Positions 48,901 to 58,830 of a stretch of 64,000 nucleotides of DNA are shown here, in pieces (the stretch's first letter is position 1; each line of letters begins with the position of its first letter). The stretch comes from Nymphalis io (Eukaryota; Arthropoda; Insecta; Lepidoptera; Nymphalidae), in contig NC_065907.1 of the NCBI RefSeq assembly GCF_905147045.1, positions 930,001-994,000 on the forward strand, written 5' to 3'. The notes under the pieces are model-generated. The model saw nothing but the letters and a program-made list of their open reading frames with translations. It had not been told where the DNA came from and did not search any database. A program made the position numbers and the translations under genes.

Positions 48901-51900
48901 GGCCACAGAATTAATAATAAATCGGTTGAGTGGACTTATCATTTGTTATCCGTATTACTACTTAGATTACGCCTTAACTCTTTCCGGTCGTGTCGGATTG
49001 CCGTCCAACAGGATTATGAGAGTGAGGGAATAGAGAGTGCACTAGTGCATACATTTGTATAATCTATAATACGTCCTGCGCAGTTGGCTAATCTCTCTTG
49101 AGATTGGCCGCCGTGGCCGAAATCGGCCCGAAATATTTTTATACTAAATAGATAGGCTTCTTCATCTATCATATTTAATTAAATTATTATTTATAAAAGT
49201 AAGTTGAGCAAGTTACGTTTTACGTTTTCAATTAAAACAATTCGTGGTATCGTCCCCAAAATGTCAAAGGGAATTAAACGGGCCAATTAGCATCACTGGT
49301 AAACTCTATTAACAATTTTAAATTACCTTTTCAAGTGGCAACACTCGTAATTGTCTATTATGTATAAATGCACCTCTTAGTTTTAAATCACGATATAATC
49401 TTGACACTGCGTATGATCTGTAAATAGAAATAACAAAATTATTATAGTTACAATCAGAGAGAAAAGTAATGAAAGTCAAATGTGTTTTTTTATTTGAGTG
49501 TGCCCAGGTGCACTTATTCAATTTATATCAGCAAAATGTTAATATTTGTAAATTTTACTACGACTCACGACAACAATAAAAATATAAGATTTAATTAAGC
49601 CAAATATATTAAAAATGAAATGATGATTTATTGTGCAGCGTCTGTACCTTTTAAAATCAGAACGTTTCATATTTATTCATTCGGTTTTTGGCACCAAATG
49701 GAATGTCACTTCTGTCACGTGTTGAGCTAAACGCGTTTTTATAACTTACTTATGAACACCGACAACAGACGTGTAATGCCTCACACAGTTCGGTGACAGG
49801 TTGGTGAAAACAAATTCATATTTATTTGTTCTGTAGCCAGCTAGCACATACAACGCCTGCGTTGTGCCTCTTAGACCGGAGTTGACGATCTTTGTGTTTG
49901 TTGATAGAAAACAGTTGAGACCAATGGCTGGAAAAAAATAAAATAGATTGATTAATTTGTAGTGAAGTATTAGGACTCAATACAGATTATATTCCTAGGT
50001 ATCATTATATTATTTTATCATTATACTTAGGTATACTAAGTATCATTATAGGTAGAGTATACTAAACTCTGAAGTATTTGCCATAATTCCAGGGAAACAA
50101 ACTTTGATAGACAAGATTATTTAGTATTGCTAGAAGGCCTTAGACCGATTTTGGTCTGGGACCTTCTAGCAATACCATAATTTCGATTTTCTAAATATTT
50201 TGCGTATATTATTGACAACAAAAACAAATTATAAAAAAATACACCAAAAGCACGGGTAACACGTCTCTTAAGATATAACTAGGACATTTATAATGTGACA
50301 TTAACTGAATACAAATCAGTAAACATAATGAAAATCTAGCTAGAATAGTCCATTTATAAGTCTGTCACTGAATTTGGGTATTCAAAACGCAGTCAATGCA
50401 ATTTAAATTGAATGAATACCTTAGGATTTCCATTGAAATTCGTTTCATTCAACGTAAAACCTCAACTTAAACCTTATATTTATTTGACACATTATTATAC
50501 GTACCAGATATAAAACAGATGATTATATTTGAAAAGAATTTTTTAATTAATTTTGATTATATTTGAAATTAGCTTTAATTATACTTATTCCTTAAACAGA
50601 TTTATTCCGCCACATTTAAGAAGGTACAACTAAACTTTCTACGGATAAATGTGATGTGTAATTATGGTAAGCATTCCTGGTGTTTAGTCGTAGCATTTTT
50701 TTTTAGAATTTTAATTTATATCAAATGTATGTAAATGTATATATTTTATTGCATAACATCGATGATATCGATGATGATAAGATCGATGTTTATATATAAG
50801 CGGAATACCACTCATCAAGAGATATCCGAAACTATTGATCGACTTGAAATTTGTCACAGTTACTCTTTCCTCAACGTAGATGCTCACGAAAGAACTTGAT
50901 CTCATCTCCGAAACAATGTCTTACGTCACTACGGACGAATAAATCCCGCCAATCAACCCGTATCAACCCGTACGAAGCAGGGGCGATTAGCCAGTAAAAT
51001 ATAAACAATATGCGCATTGATGATACAGTATTAAATAAAAAAAATTACAGAGGTTAATCCTTGGAGAGCCCAGAGAATGCCATATGATCCTCAAATTAGT
51101 GACTATCAGCCGTCCTTTCATGCCACTGTTTCCCTTCGTGTCTTCTATCGGTTCTATTCTGTCAAACACCTTCTCTCCAGGACGAAGTTTTAAAAAACTG
51201 AAAAAAAATGTCTCATTACAACATTTTGTTAGGAACATGTTAAATTTTTAAAAAGTAATCAATTGCCTATGGTCTCTCCCAACATTTTTGATAAGGTCTA
51301 TGTCAGGTAACTCATGTTAGTGACAATTAATATGTAAATTGTGTATAGTGAAACAGCAGTACTTGGTATTATTGTACTCCGGTTTAGGTAAGGGTGAGTG
51401 AGACAGTGTAATTAGAGGAATGGAAAGGAAGGAAGGGATATAACATCTTAGTTCCCAAGCGCAATTGGTGGCGCATTGGTGATGTAAGCGATGGTTAACA
51501 TTTCTTACAATTCCAATGTCTATGGGCGTTGGTGACCACTAACCATCAGGTGGCCCATATGTTTGTCCACCTACCTATATTATAAAAAAATTGTTAAATA
51601 AAGAAAGACTAAAGATTAATAGCAACAATAATACACATTCTATATAACTTCGTCTAGTATGTATGTGAGACTCAAATCTTGCATCTAAATTCTAAGCCAG
51701 TTCCATTATATTGCCATGCTAATATTAGAAAATCGCATGGAGTATGTAAATCTGTTTGTTTATTTAATAAGCACATTAATAATATACATATTACATGATG
51801 ACACAACACATAAAAAAAACAACTTCTGATATGTATATCAATTAAAAGTATGCACAACATTCAGAAATTATCGCGTCAACATGTTTTTTAAAATTTAAAA

Positions 51901-54491
51901 CAAAAAGAATAATAAAAAAAAAATTTAGACCTATATTTTTAGCTTTAACACAATCAAGAAAAGAAAAAAACCAACATGAATTGAACGCACTATTTTGATA
52001 AATGCCAGTGAGTCCCACTTGCATAAAATGATCGACCTATGGCTTGTTTATCTTTATTCCTTCTGCTAAAAGAAAATAGGAAAAGGGCGACTTGCACTTT
52101 TAAATTCTATGCAAATGAATAGATTTGAATTATGAAGGTACTAACAGTTTCTTGCGATTTCATTCATCTGAATATATTTTCAGTAATCCCGCAATTTATA
52201 TCCCTATATCCTTATTCATATCACAGGCTACTTTATCAAATTTCATCACAATCGGTTCAGAAGTTGCTTCGTAATGAGGTTATAAAGGTCTTTTTGGTGG
52301 TAGAGCTAACTTACTAAGTATTGTTGTGTTGCGGTTTGAAGGGTAAGTGAGCCAGTGTAACTACAGGCACAATGAACATAACATCTAGTCCCCAAGTTAG
52401 GTGACGCATTCGCTTTATAAGGGTATGTCTTTTTTTTCAATATTTTAATTTTTCCTTGGAGTGTAGTAATCAGATTAGCTATTTCACCCCCGTACAAGCA
52501 AAACACAAAGTAATTATACGAAATAAAAACAACTTAACGTCTATTTAAATAACATCAATAATATTATTAATTCAATAATCTGTTCCTTTGTATATGATGT
52601 ATTAATAAAAATAAGCACATTTTCAATAATAGCTTAGCTTAGTTTAATGATGATGCAGCGAGCAAACTATTGCACACCCACATTATATGATTTTAATAAA
52701 AGGGGCCGGAGCGACGCATTCTGCATGCATTCCATGAATAGGCGTAACGGCCTGTGAATGTCCCACTGCTGGGCTAAGGCCTCCTCTCCCTTTTTGAGGA
52801 GAAGGTTTGGGGCTTATTCCATAAGGCGATAAGTTATTATTACTAACATCGTTAATGTCTCTAGGCGATGGTGTCCTTAAGCGGGATTTACCATAAGGCT
52901 GCGTATTTGCCACTCCGCCTACATATTTTTAATTAAATAATAATAAAATAATTTTTGTACTTTCGATTCTGGTTACGATACTATTGAATAAATATATTTG
53001 TATTAGTTTTAGTACATTTATTAAATAAACAAGTTGTTTTAAAGGTAATTTGACGGTTATTTTACAATAACAACAACGAATAACAAAATAACGAATGTAA
53101 GCATAATATTGGTAATATCACATTCGTTGTTTAGTCATACGTAAATATAGACTAATGTGCAAATTTATGTGCTCAATATACTTCCTGTTTTTCAGAACTT
53201 ATATACCATTGACAGTTGTAAAATAATTAGATTTTTATAATTCTGTTTTAAAAAAAAAGTATAATATTAAATGAGTTTTTATATATATCGAAAACAGCTC
53301 CAACGACTAAAAAAAAGTTAAAAAAAGAAAAAAATATATGACATAGTTAAATATATATAACTGAGATGGTCCAGTGGTTAGAACGCATGAATCTTAACTG
53401 ATGATCGTGGGTTCAAACCCGGCACCACTGAATTTTCATGTGCTTAATTTGTATTTATAAATCATCTCGTGCTTGACGGTGAAGGAAAACATCGTGAGGA
53501 AACCTGCATGTGTCTAATTTCATTGAAATTCTGCCACAAGTGTATTGCGCCAACCCGCATTGGAGCAGCGTGGTAGAATAAGCTCTAAACCTTCTCCTCA
53601 AAAATGAGAGGAGGCCTTAGCACAGCAGTGTGGCATTCACAGGCTGTTTCTATAGTCTATATATAGTTAAATATAATGACAATTATTTCTAGGCTGATTT
53701 GAATATTGTCCATAGGTCCACCAATCCGCATTAGCGCAGTGAGGTGGTTTAAGCTCCTAACCGTCTCCTCAAAGGGAGGGCTTAGCTCAGAATTTAAGGT
53801 TTAAGGTTAAGTATGTTTGATTTTTTTTTGAGGAATTATTACAATAACAGCCAGCAGTATTTGTGGGTCAGGGGTAAATAGAAATAGCCCTCTCTATTTA
53901 CGGCCATAGTGAAAGGTTAGGTTAAGTTTAACAAGAGATATAACAAAACAATACAATACTGTAACAAGATATAATTTATATAATAAATAATAATGGTATC
54001 TGTCTGTACATTATTTTAAATATTAGCCTTACATATATTTTCTTTTATGGCGTATATTTTTAATTGGGGAAGGCGAAAAATATTCTGCCAATGTCAAGAG
54101 GATTCACAACGATTGTTAGTAAACATATTATATTAAATTATATACTACCATCTCGAATTAATGGCTAATCATTTGGATTGGATTCACTGAATGGATTTGA
54201 ATGAAAATGAGAACGATGAATGTACTTATACAATTTTCATTTTAATACTAAAATACTCTATTGTACGTGAAAATAGCAGAATATTTTGCACTCAACTGAA
54301 TGTAACTGTACAATACACGGTATAAAAAGGAAAATAAACATAGTAGTGCAAGCAAAATTTTCTATCTCCATGCTCCACACAAACAAAACCACGGTCATAG
54401 TTCATAGCAAATAAACAATATCTCACTCAAAAGGTAGATCAAATAACACTTCACGGTCTTCCCACACAACGCCTTTTTTAGCTTTCGACAT
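45759..54491 (-). CDS. BBS5: BBS5 (Bardet-Biedl syndrome 5), whole gene model
   Basis: Seven GT-AG exons with matching phases give 346 codons, close to the 341 residues of the human protein. BBS5 is a subunit of the BBSome, the coat that moves membrane proteins in cilia. It carries two PH-like (DM16) repeats that bind phosphoinositides. Both repeats are visible: repeat 1 around residues 27-130 (RPGEKVFDRIEPIEDTKG, TNLRIIWHSLG at 55-65) and repeat 2 around 150-260 (RVLPLEK, SNVRIVWYADIND, SGGYVLGFRADP). The C-terminus LGLAIEPLKHGFTLKSLFEV is the conserved family end. An X-box-like site lies just upstream. Expression would be expected in ciliated cells such as chordotonal neurons and testis (family knowledge). 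Confidence 0.97.
46507..46917 (-). mobile_element. LINE E, 3' end copy
   Basis: A minus-strand 411-bp copy from poly-T at 46507 to 'gctgctatctcgcgacg' at 46917, in a BBS5 intron and in the gene's orientation. It is 5'-truncated and not coding-competent. Confidence 0.85.
46977..47168 (-). CDS. BBS5: BBS5 exon 6
   Basis: The acceptor aatcag|ATTGCG and donor CTGAG|gtaatt bound 64 codons in phase 0. It reads IAIRESKFGEALVIIIRATSGG..., with SGGYVLGFRADPKEKL and PVFGVE, matching the end of the second DM16 repeat. Confidence 0.97.
47282..47535 (+). repeat. SINE family T, full length
   Basis: Sense copy 'ggtttgcgtggttggtggat' to 'aacatgtcccaggatagt', in a BBS5 intron. Confidence 0.85.
47640..48000. 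other. GC-rich block within a BBS5 intron
   Basis: A 360-bp GC-rich stretch with recurring 'gcgggcaac' and 'gcgggtcc'-type motifs and no splice-bounded frame. It could be an unrecognised DNA element or an internal regulatory island. Confidence 0.4.
48200..48346 (-). CDS. BBS5: BBS5 exon 5
   Basis: The acceptor cttttag|ATTAGC and donor GAAAGT|gtaagt bound 49 codons, phase 0. It holds GIWNLSSESGNLGTM, SNVRIVWYADINDAFN and ISMPYI: core of the second DM16 repeat. Confidence 0.97.
48500..48640 (-). repeat. SINE-like family A, worn 3' part
   Basis: Antisense 'aaagtggacgatcaaatggg', 'ccacccgatgacaaatggtc' with later parts eroded; in a BBS5 intron. Confidence 0.55.
48976..49130 (+). repeat. SINE family D, 3' half
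   Basis: Sense 'aactctttccggtcgtgtcg', 'gcgcagttggctaatctctc' and 'ggccgaaatcggcc'; in a BBS5 intron. Confidence 0.8.
49327..49417 (-). CDS. BBS5: BBS5 exon 4
   Basis: The acceptor tttacag|ATCATAC and donor GAAAAG|gtaatt bound 91 nt (phase 2 in, 0 out): SYAVSRLYRDLKLRGAFIHN, then RQLRVLPLEK, a highly conserved BBS5 segment between the two repeats. Confidence 0.97.
49750..49927 (-). CDS. BBS5: BBS5 exon 3
   Basis: The acceptor ttttccag|CCATTG and donor CATAA|gtaagt bound 178 nt (phase 1 in, 2 out). It reads SIGLNCFLSTNTKIVNSGLR, then GTTQALYVLAGYRTNKYEFVF and TNLSPN, matching the first DM16 repeat end. Confidence 0.97.
50124..50175. repeat. 23-bp stem hairpin in a BBS5 intron
   Basis: The arms 50124-50146 and 50153-50175 are inverted with three mismatches around a six-base loop (gatttt). 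The size resembles a small foldback or a miRNA-like precursor, but no conservation data are available. Confidence 0.6.
51049..51197 (-). CDS. BBS5: BBS5 exon 2
   Basis: The acceptor ttttcag|TTTTTTAAAAC and donor CCTCT|gtaatt bound 149 nt (phase 2 in, 1 out). It reads FLKLRPGEKVFDRIEPIEDT, then KGNSGMKGRLIVTNLRIIWH, the signature start of BBS5 repeat 1. Confidence 0.97.
51349..51588 (+). repeat. SINE-like family A, 5'-truncated
   Basis: Sense 'aaacagcagtacttggtatt' to 'acctatattataaaaaaa', with a small internal insertion; in BBS5 intron 1. Confidence 0.82.
51636..52030. repeat. Unclassified repeat U2/U3, longer copy
   Basis: 51640-51702 matches 22138-22200 in reverse, and 51817-51955 matches 25320-25440 directly. 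The two short repeats may therefore be parts of one unknown element of about 400 bp or more. No coding is visible. Confidence 0.45.
52297..52420 (+). repeat. SINE-like family A, internally deleted
   Basis: It has 'ggtggtagagctaact', then 'gttgcggtttgaagggtaag' and 'gccagtgtaactacaggcac'. The central and 3' parts are missing. Confidence 0.65.
52737..52821 (-). repeat. SINE family M, 3' end only
   Basis: Antisense 'ggcctgtgaatgtcccactg' to 'gaaggtttggggcttattcc': a 5'-truncated copy in BBS5 intron 1. Confidence 0.8.
52822..53359. other. BBS5 intron 1, AT-rich
   Basis: Nothing beyond AT-rich sequence was recognised. Confidence 0.35.
53360..53650 (+). repeat. SINE family M (Metulj-like), near full length
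   Basis: The head 'ctgagatggtccagtggtta' with 'gaatcttaactgatgatcgt' is followed by the complete body to 'gcattcacaggctgtt'. A few bases around 'gggcaagcacc' are missing. Confidence 0.88.
53716..53795 (+). repeat. SINE family M, worn 3' part
   Basis: The series 'ccaccaatccgcattagcgc', 'gtggtttaagctcctaaccg' and 'gagggcttagctcag'; an older copy next to the previous one. Confidence 0.6.
53796..54426. other. BBS5 intron 1, 5' part
   Basis: Unique AT-rich sequence with no recognised element. Confidence 0.35.
54427..54491 (-). CDS. BBS5: BBS5 exon 1 (start codon)
   Basis: ATG 54491-54489 opens MSKAKKGVVWEDREVLFDLP and one more codon, followed by the donor TTTTGA|gtgaga in phase 2. The WEDR-V-FDL block is the conserved BBS5 N-terminus. 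Joining to exon 2 makes the split codon GA|T and continues FLKLRPGE. Confidence 0.95.
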
Positions 54492-54545
54492 TTTATACAT
54501 ATATTGTGTTTCATAAAAGATATCGGTTTTGGTGTTTTTATTTCT

Positions 54546-54559
54546 GTATCTATGGTAAC
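54546..54559. promoter_or_regulatory. X-box-like RFX site upstream of BBS5
   Basis: On the gene's strand the site reads gttacc-at-agatac. It fits the RFX/DAF-19 X-box pattern RYYNYY-N(1-3)-RRNRAC at all but one position and sits 54 bases upstream of the ATG. X-boxes at this distance drive BBS and other ciliary genes in worms, flies and vertebrates. The call rests on pattern and position. Confidence 0.7.
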
Positions 54560-55674
54560 GCGGCGTTGGATAATAAAGCAAATACAGCGCTGTTGCATTA
54601 AAACGATTCAGCTACAATTACAGTACAGTCTACAGCTTGTTTTAAAATGACAACTTGATTGCTAAAAAGACAAACTACACAATTTTATTTCTTCGCAACA
54701 TTTACAAAACTTCCATCATTTGTGTAAACAATATACATTCTTATTTACCTCAACGCTTAGTGGTATAATATTGTGAAATGCACACAATGGTTACGTCACG
54801 TGGCCATTTTTAAGAACCATGAAACGAATAACTCAATGGAATAAATATATAAAAGCTCATCACTGTCGGTATATTTTACATATGGAATGAAAAGTTTCCT
54901 TGTATGCGTCTATCCAAAAAAAAAAACAAACTCATCTAGAGATTATCACGCGATGATTGCAAGCAGACAAATTTATTAAAGTTGTTTTTTTTAATTCAAT
55001 TTAATTATTAATTATTAAAAAAATATGTTAATATAAATATGAGTTTTTGTTTATTTCTTATTTCAAAATAATGTAATCAAATATTGTGTAGGGTGCTCTT
55101 AAAATATGACAATCTAAAATATTTGTCTATAGTTTTTCGCGCGTAAACAGGCAAGATGGCCGCTCGCTTAGTGCCAATAACTTCGTTATGGCAGTGCTGT
55201 CAATTTTAAAAGTGTTTAAGTGTAAACGACAAGTTACTAATCGTTGAAAACATCTTAAAAGCCCAATATTATCGGATTTGTCTCTTTTGTCGTTTAAGTT
55301 TTAATAAAATTAATCGTTATTTTGACGTTTTAGTCAAACGAAAATTGGTTTGACGTATTTTCTTTAGGAATTATTAATTAATGACTAACGAAGTTTTCTA
55401 TTCAACCTAATGCTTGATGACTTTCAGCAAATAGACCAAAATTATTGTCAGTGTTAAATAGTTTACACTAATTCCCTTTATCGATAACATTATTTTAAAA
55501 TCTTGTAACTAACTTTTCGACCACTTATATTTTAAACGAATAATTTCCTAATTGTTTTAAACAAAATTTCTATTGTGTATATTAGCCTACCCAACATAGA
55601 TCAGACGTTTTCATAGTCTGTGCAATTAAAAGAATGCGGTAAAAAACAAGCACTCAATACGCTCAACCCTTTAA
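54560..55674. other. Upstream of BBS5; unique DNA
   Basis: At 55150-55170 'aggcaagatggccgctcgc' has a YY1/Pho-type core (aagatggc) and may belong to an unrecognised promoter. A 17-codon frame from its ATG ends quickly. No splice-supported exon was found. Confidence 0.35.
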
Positions 55675-56216
55675 TAGGTGGTAGGGCTTTATGCAAGGTA
55701 GGTAGGGGTAGGTAGTAACAGCCTGTGAATGTCCCACTGCTGGGCTAAAGGCCTCCTCTCCTCTTTTTGAGGAGAAGGTTTGGAGCTTATTCCACCACGC
55801 TGCTCCAATGCGGGTTGGTAGAATACACATGTGGCAGAATTTCAATGAAATTAGACACATGCAGGTGAGCACGAGATGAATTATAAACACAAATTAAGCA
55901 CATGAAAATTCAGTGGTGCTTGCCCGGGTTTGAACCCACGATCATCGGTTAAGATTCACGCGTTCTTACCACTAGGCCATCTCGGCTTTAGGGGTAGGTA
56001 CCATCCTTTTATTAGATATTACCGCTTAGCAGCAATACTTAGTATTGTTGCGTTCCGGTGCGAAGGATGAGTGAGTCAGTGTAACTACGTGTGTGGTGGC
56101 GTATTAGCGATGTATGAAATATTTCATATTTCTAACAGCGCCAATGTCTATGGCCAGTGGTGATTACTTTTCATCAGTTGGCCCATTTGCTCGGCCGCCA
56201 ACCTACAACAAAAAAA
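55675..56216 (+). repeat. SINE-like family A interrupted by a SINE M
   Basis: The family A 5' end (ggtggtagggctttatgcaa) ends at 55714 and resumes at 55990 with 'ggggtaggtaccatcc', continuing to 'caacctacaacaaaaaaaa'. The gap is filled by an M copy with an 11-bp duplication. Confidence 0.85.
55715..55989 (-). repeat. SINE family M inserted into family A
   Basis: A near-complete antisense M copy (head 'gccgagatggcctagtggta' at 55987 downward). It is flanked by the exact 11-bp duplication aggggtaggta at 55704-55714 and 55990-56000. Part of the body ('gtgaggaaac' region) is deleted. Confidence 0.9.
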
Positions 56217-56721
56217 AGCTTCCAGTACGTTTCACCAAATGCTGTTATAATTATGTTAGAAAATAATCCCCTTTTTTCTTGATTACGCAGAAATAATCTT
56301 AATTTGCCTGAGATCCGACCGCTTCAGTTTAACTACAAAGTATTGCCGTCCGAATTATAATATTATATTGTATGTGTTGTGTTTCAGAATATTATTTGAA
56401 GTTTAGTGACATTGTGGCCAGAACGTATATATATATTATTTGTTTTCTGTGCGTTGTTTAATCCCAAAACTCTTTTTTATTTGGAAGATATATTTGGATA
56501 TCTTGGGGATCCTTGGAGATGTTTGACCAGATTGTAACGTAGTCTTTTGCTTAAAATAAAATTAAATATGTATAAAATTAAATTTTATAATCAGTCCCCC
56601 TCTATTCAATCGATCTAAATAGTAAGGGACTGTTCAATCGCTTTAGAAATTCAATAACTAAATGAATAATACTATTTTAAAAATGGAGACCTCTGTAAAC
56701 ATTCGTGAAGAACAAAATGGA
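56217..56721. other. AT-rich spacer
   Basis: Nothing was recognised. Confidence 0.35.
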
Positions 56722-56808
56722 CAAAATGGAGACCTTCTCCTCAAAAGGGAGAGGAGGCCTTAGCCCAGCAGTGGGACATTAACAGGCTGTTACTACTACT
56801 ACTGTAAA
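56722..56808 (+). repeat. SINE family M, 3' end only
   Basis: The series 'accttctcctcaaaaggg', 'ggaggccttagcccagcagt' and 'gggacattaacaggctgtta' ends in a (cta)n run. Confidence 0.85.
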
Positions 56809-57230
56809 CATCTTTTTCACTATGAATTATAGTCTAAAAACGATTTTGGTATATTTATAAGTCTATAATAGTAATGTATTTTTTTAATACAATATTATTC
56901 GTGCACTTTCGGTTACGTTAATCATAACTGTTCTCCAAATTGGCCTGGTAGTTCCTGAGACAAAAGCATTCAAACAAAAAAAAAAACAAAACGAAAATCA
57001 ATTAACCTCTAAATTTCTTTACCTTTAAATTAATAGTATAATATGTAAAAGTATTACTTCATACATATTTGTATGTATGTATTTTAATGTAAAACCAAAA
57101 AGAATGTGTACTTTACTATATAAATAAAGGTATGACAAGAAATAACCTGCGGGCCGGTTTTATATACTCGTATGTTACTTAAAGCGTTTATGTTACGAAC
57201 TCCATAAACTTGATGGTCACTATTAAAACG

Positions 57231-57263
57231 AACGTTAAATGTGTGTATAACACATTTAACGTT
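57231..57263. repeat. Perfect 14-bp hairpin
   Basis: The arms aacgttaaatgtgt (57231-57244) and its exact complement (57250-57263) are separated by gtata. No surrounding element was recognised. Confidence 0.7.
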
Positions 57264-57571
57264 TTAAATGCAAACTGCTCATAGTATAGATATCAATGAT
57301 ACTCAGATATAATCAACAGTACCATCGTGGAAGTGACCTGAAAAGAGATGATTAAATGAAAGTACTTCTAGTAATAAGTTGGGGTTTGTAAGTTCCGATA
57401 CTAGTAAAAAAATATTACCGCAAAGTATTAACAATATTACATTCAGGTAACAAATGTCAGTTACAATCTCGCACGTATAAACGGTTGCTCGGAAGATATT
57501 CCATTTACACACCCAATGTTTTGGTTAAAACTAAACAATAACAATAATATTTCTTTATATAGAATACAGTA

Positions 57572-57813
57572 CAGTAACAGCCTGTTAATGTCCCACTGCT
57601 GGGCTAAGGCCTCCTCTCCCTTTTGAGGAGAAGGTTTGGAGCTTATTCCACCACGCTGCTCCAATGCGGGTTGGTAGAATACACATGTGGCATAATTGCA
57701 ATGAAATTAGACACATGCAGGTTTCCTCACGATGTTTTCCTTCACCGTCAAGCACGAGATGAATTATAATCACAAATTAAGCACATGAAAATTCAGTGGT
57801 GCTTGAGTGGTGC
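57572..57813 (-). repeat. SINE family M, headless, with TSD
   Basis: An antisense copy from the 3' end 'cagtaacagcctgttaatgt' to 'cagtggtgcttgagtggtgc', lacking the tRNA-like head. It is flanked by the exact 12-bp duplication tagaatacagta at 57560-57571 and 57814-57825. Confidence 0.88.
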
Positions 57814-57891
57814 TAGAATACAGTATATATATATATATAAAAGAAAAATATAATAACAAAAAATTAATACAATCCATATAAAAACGAGGTA

Positions 57892-58167
57892 CTGGTAGGG
57901 CTTTGCGCAAGCCCGTCTGGGTAGGTATCACCCACTCATCAGATATTCTACCGTAAAACAGCAGTACTTGTTATTATTGTGTTCCGGTTTGAAGGTGAGT
58001 GAGCCAGTGTAATTACAGGTACAAGGGGCATAACATTTTAGTTACCAAGGTTGGTGGCGCATTGGTGATGTAAGTGATGCTTAACATTTCTTACAATGCC
58101 AATGTCTATATGCGATGGAGACCACTTAACATATTCTCATCCGTCAACCTATACTATAAAAAAACAT
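57892..58167 (+). repeat. SINE-like family A, full length
   Basis: Sense 'ctggtagggctttgcgcaag' to 'aacctatactataaaaaaa'. Confidence 0.87.
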
Positions 58168-58620
58168 CCTTTCGAGGAAGACAGCTAGTACTCAACATTC
58201 CCAATCAATGATGAAGATGTCATTAAAGATTCCAATGATAGCTAAACTCTTGAATTAAATATTAAAATATCTTAATTCTATATAAGTAAAAAGCGGAAAC
58301 TCCTTTTTGAGGACAAAGTTAGATAAATGGTTCAAAATCTTCAGCAGGTCCTGAAAAGATACATTTTATTACTCGATTATTTACTCCATATTCTGATATT
58401 ACAATAGTTATTTACATAAAAGTTATTTACATTGAGAAATTTAGTGATTATTTACAATTCAAATTAAAAAATAGTTATGTACAAAACATAACTGCGTGGA
58501 TTGGTGGCAAGAATGTCAGCATGTCCCTGTTGCATGTCTTTATTAGTTTTATCTATTACTCTATGGCCTTAGTATTTTACCTACCAACATACGAGTATAT
58601 GATTATTGAAACGTATGTTT
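58168..58620. other. Spacer, nothing recognised
   Basis: AT-rich unique sequence. Confidence 0.35.
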
Positions 58621-58830
58621 GACGGGCCGGTAGGCGTGGTTGGTAGATACTTTCACGCCGAAGGTGGGTGTAATTATCTATATAAGTATGTATTTAAAAA
58701 AGAAAAGTAGTATATCAGTTGTCTGGTTTTCATAGTTAAATTATTATTAATTATTATTATTTATACAAGCTCTGCTTAATTTGGGTTCAGATGGCCGTGT
58801 GTGAATAATGTCCCAGGATAATATTTATTT
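58621..58830 (+). repeat. SINE family T, internally deleted
   Basis: The head 'ggtaggcgtggttggtagat' is followed by 'ttcacgccgaaggtgggtgt', so the B-box and the early body are deleted. An AT-rich insertion at about 58735-58768 splits the later body. Confidence 0.8.
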
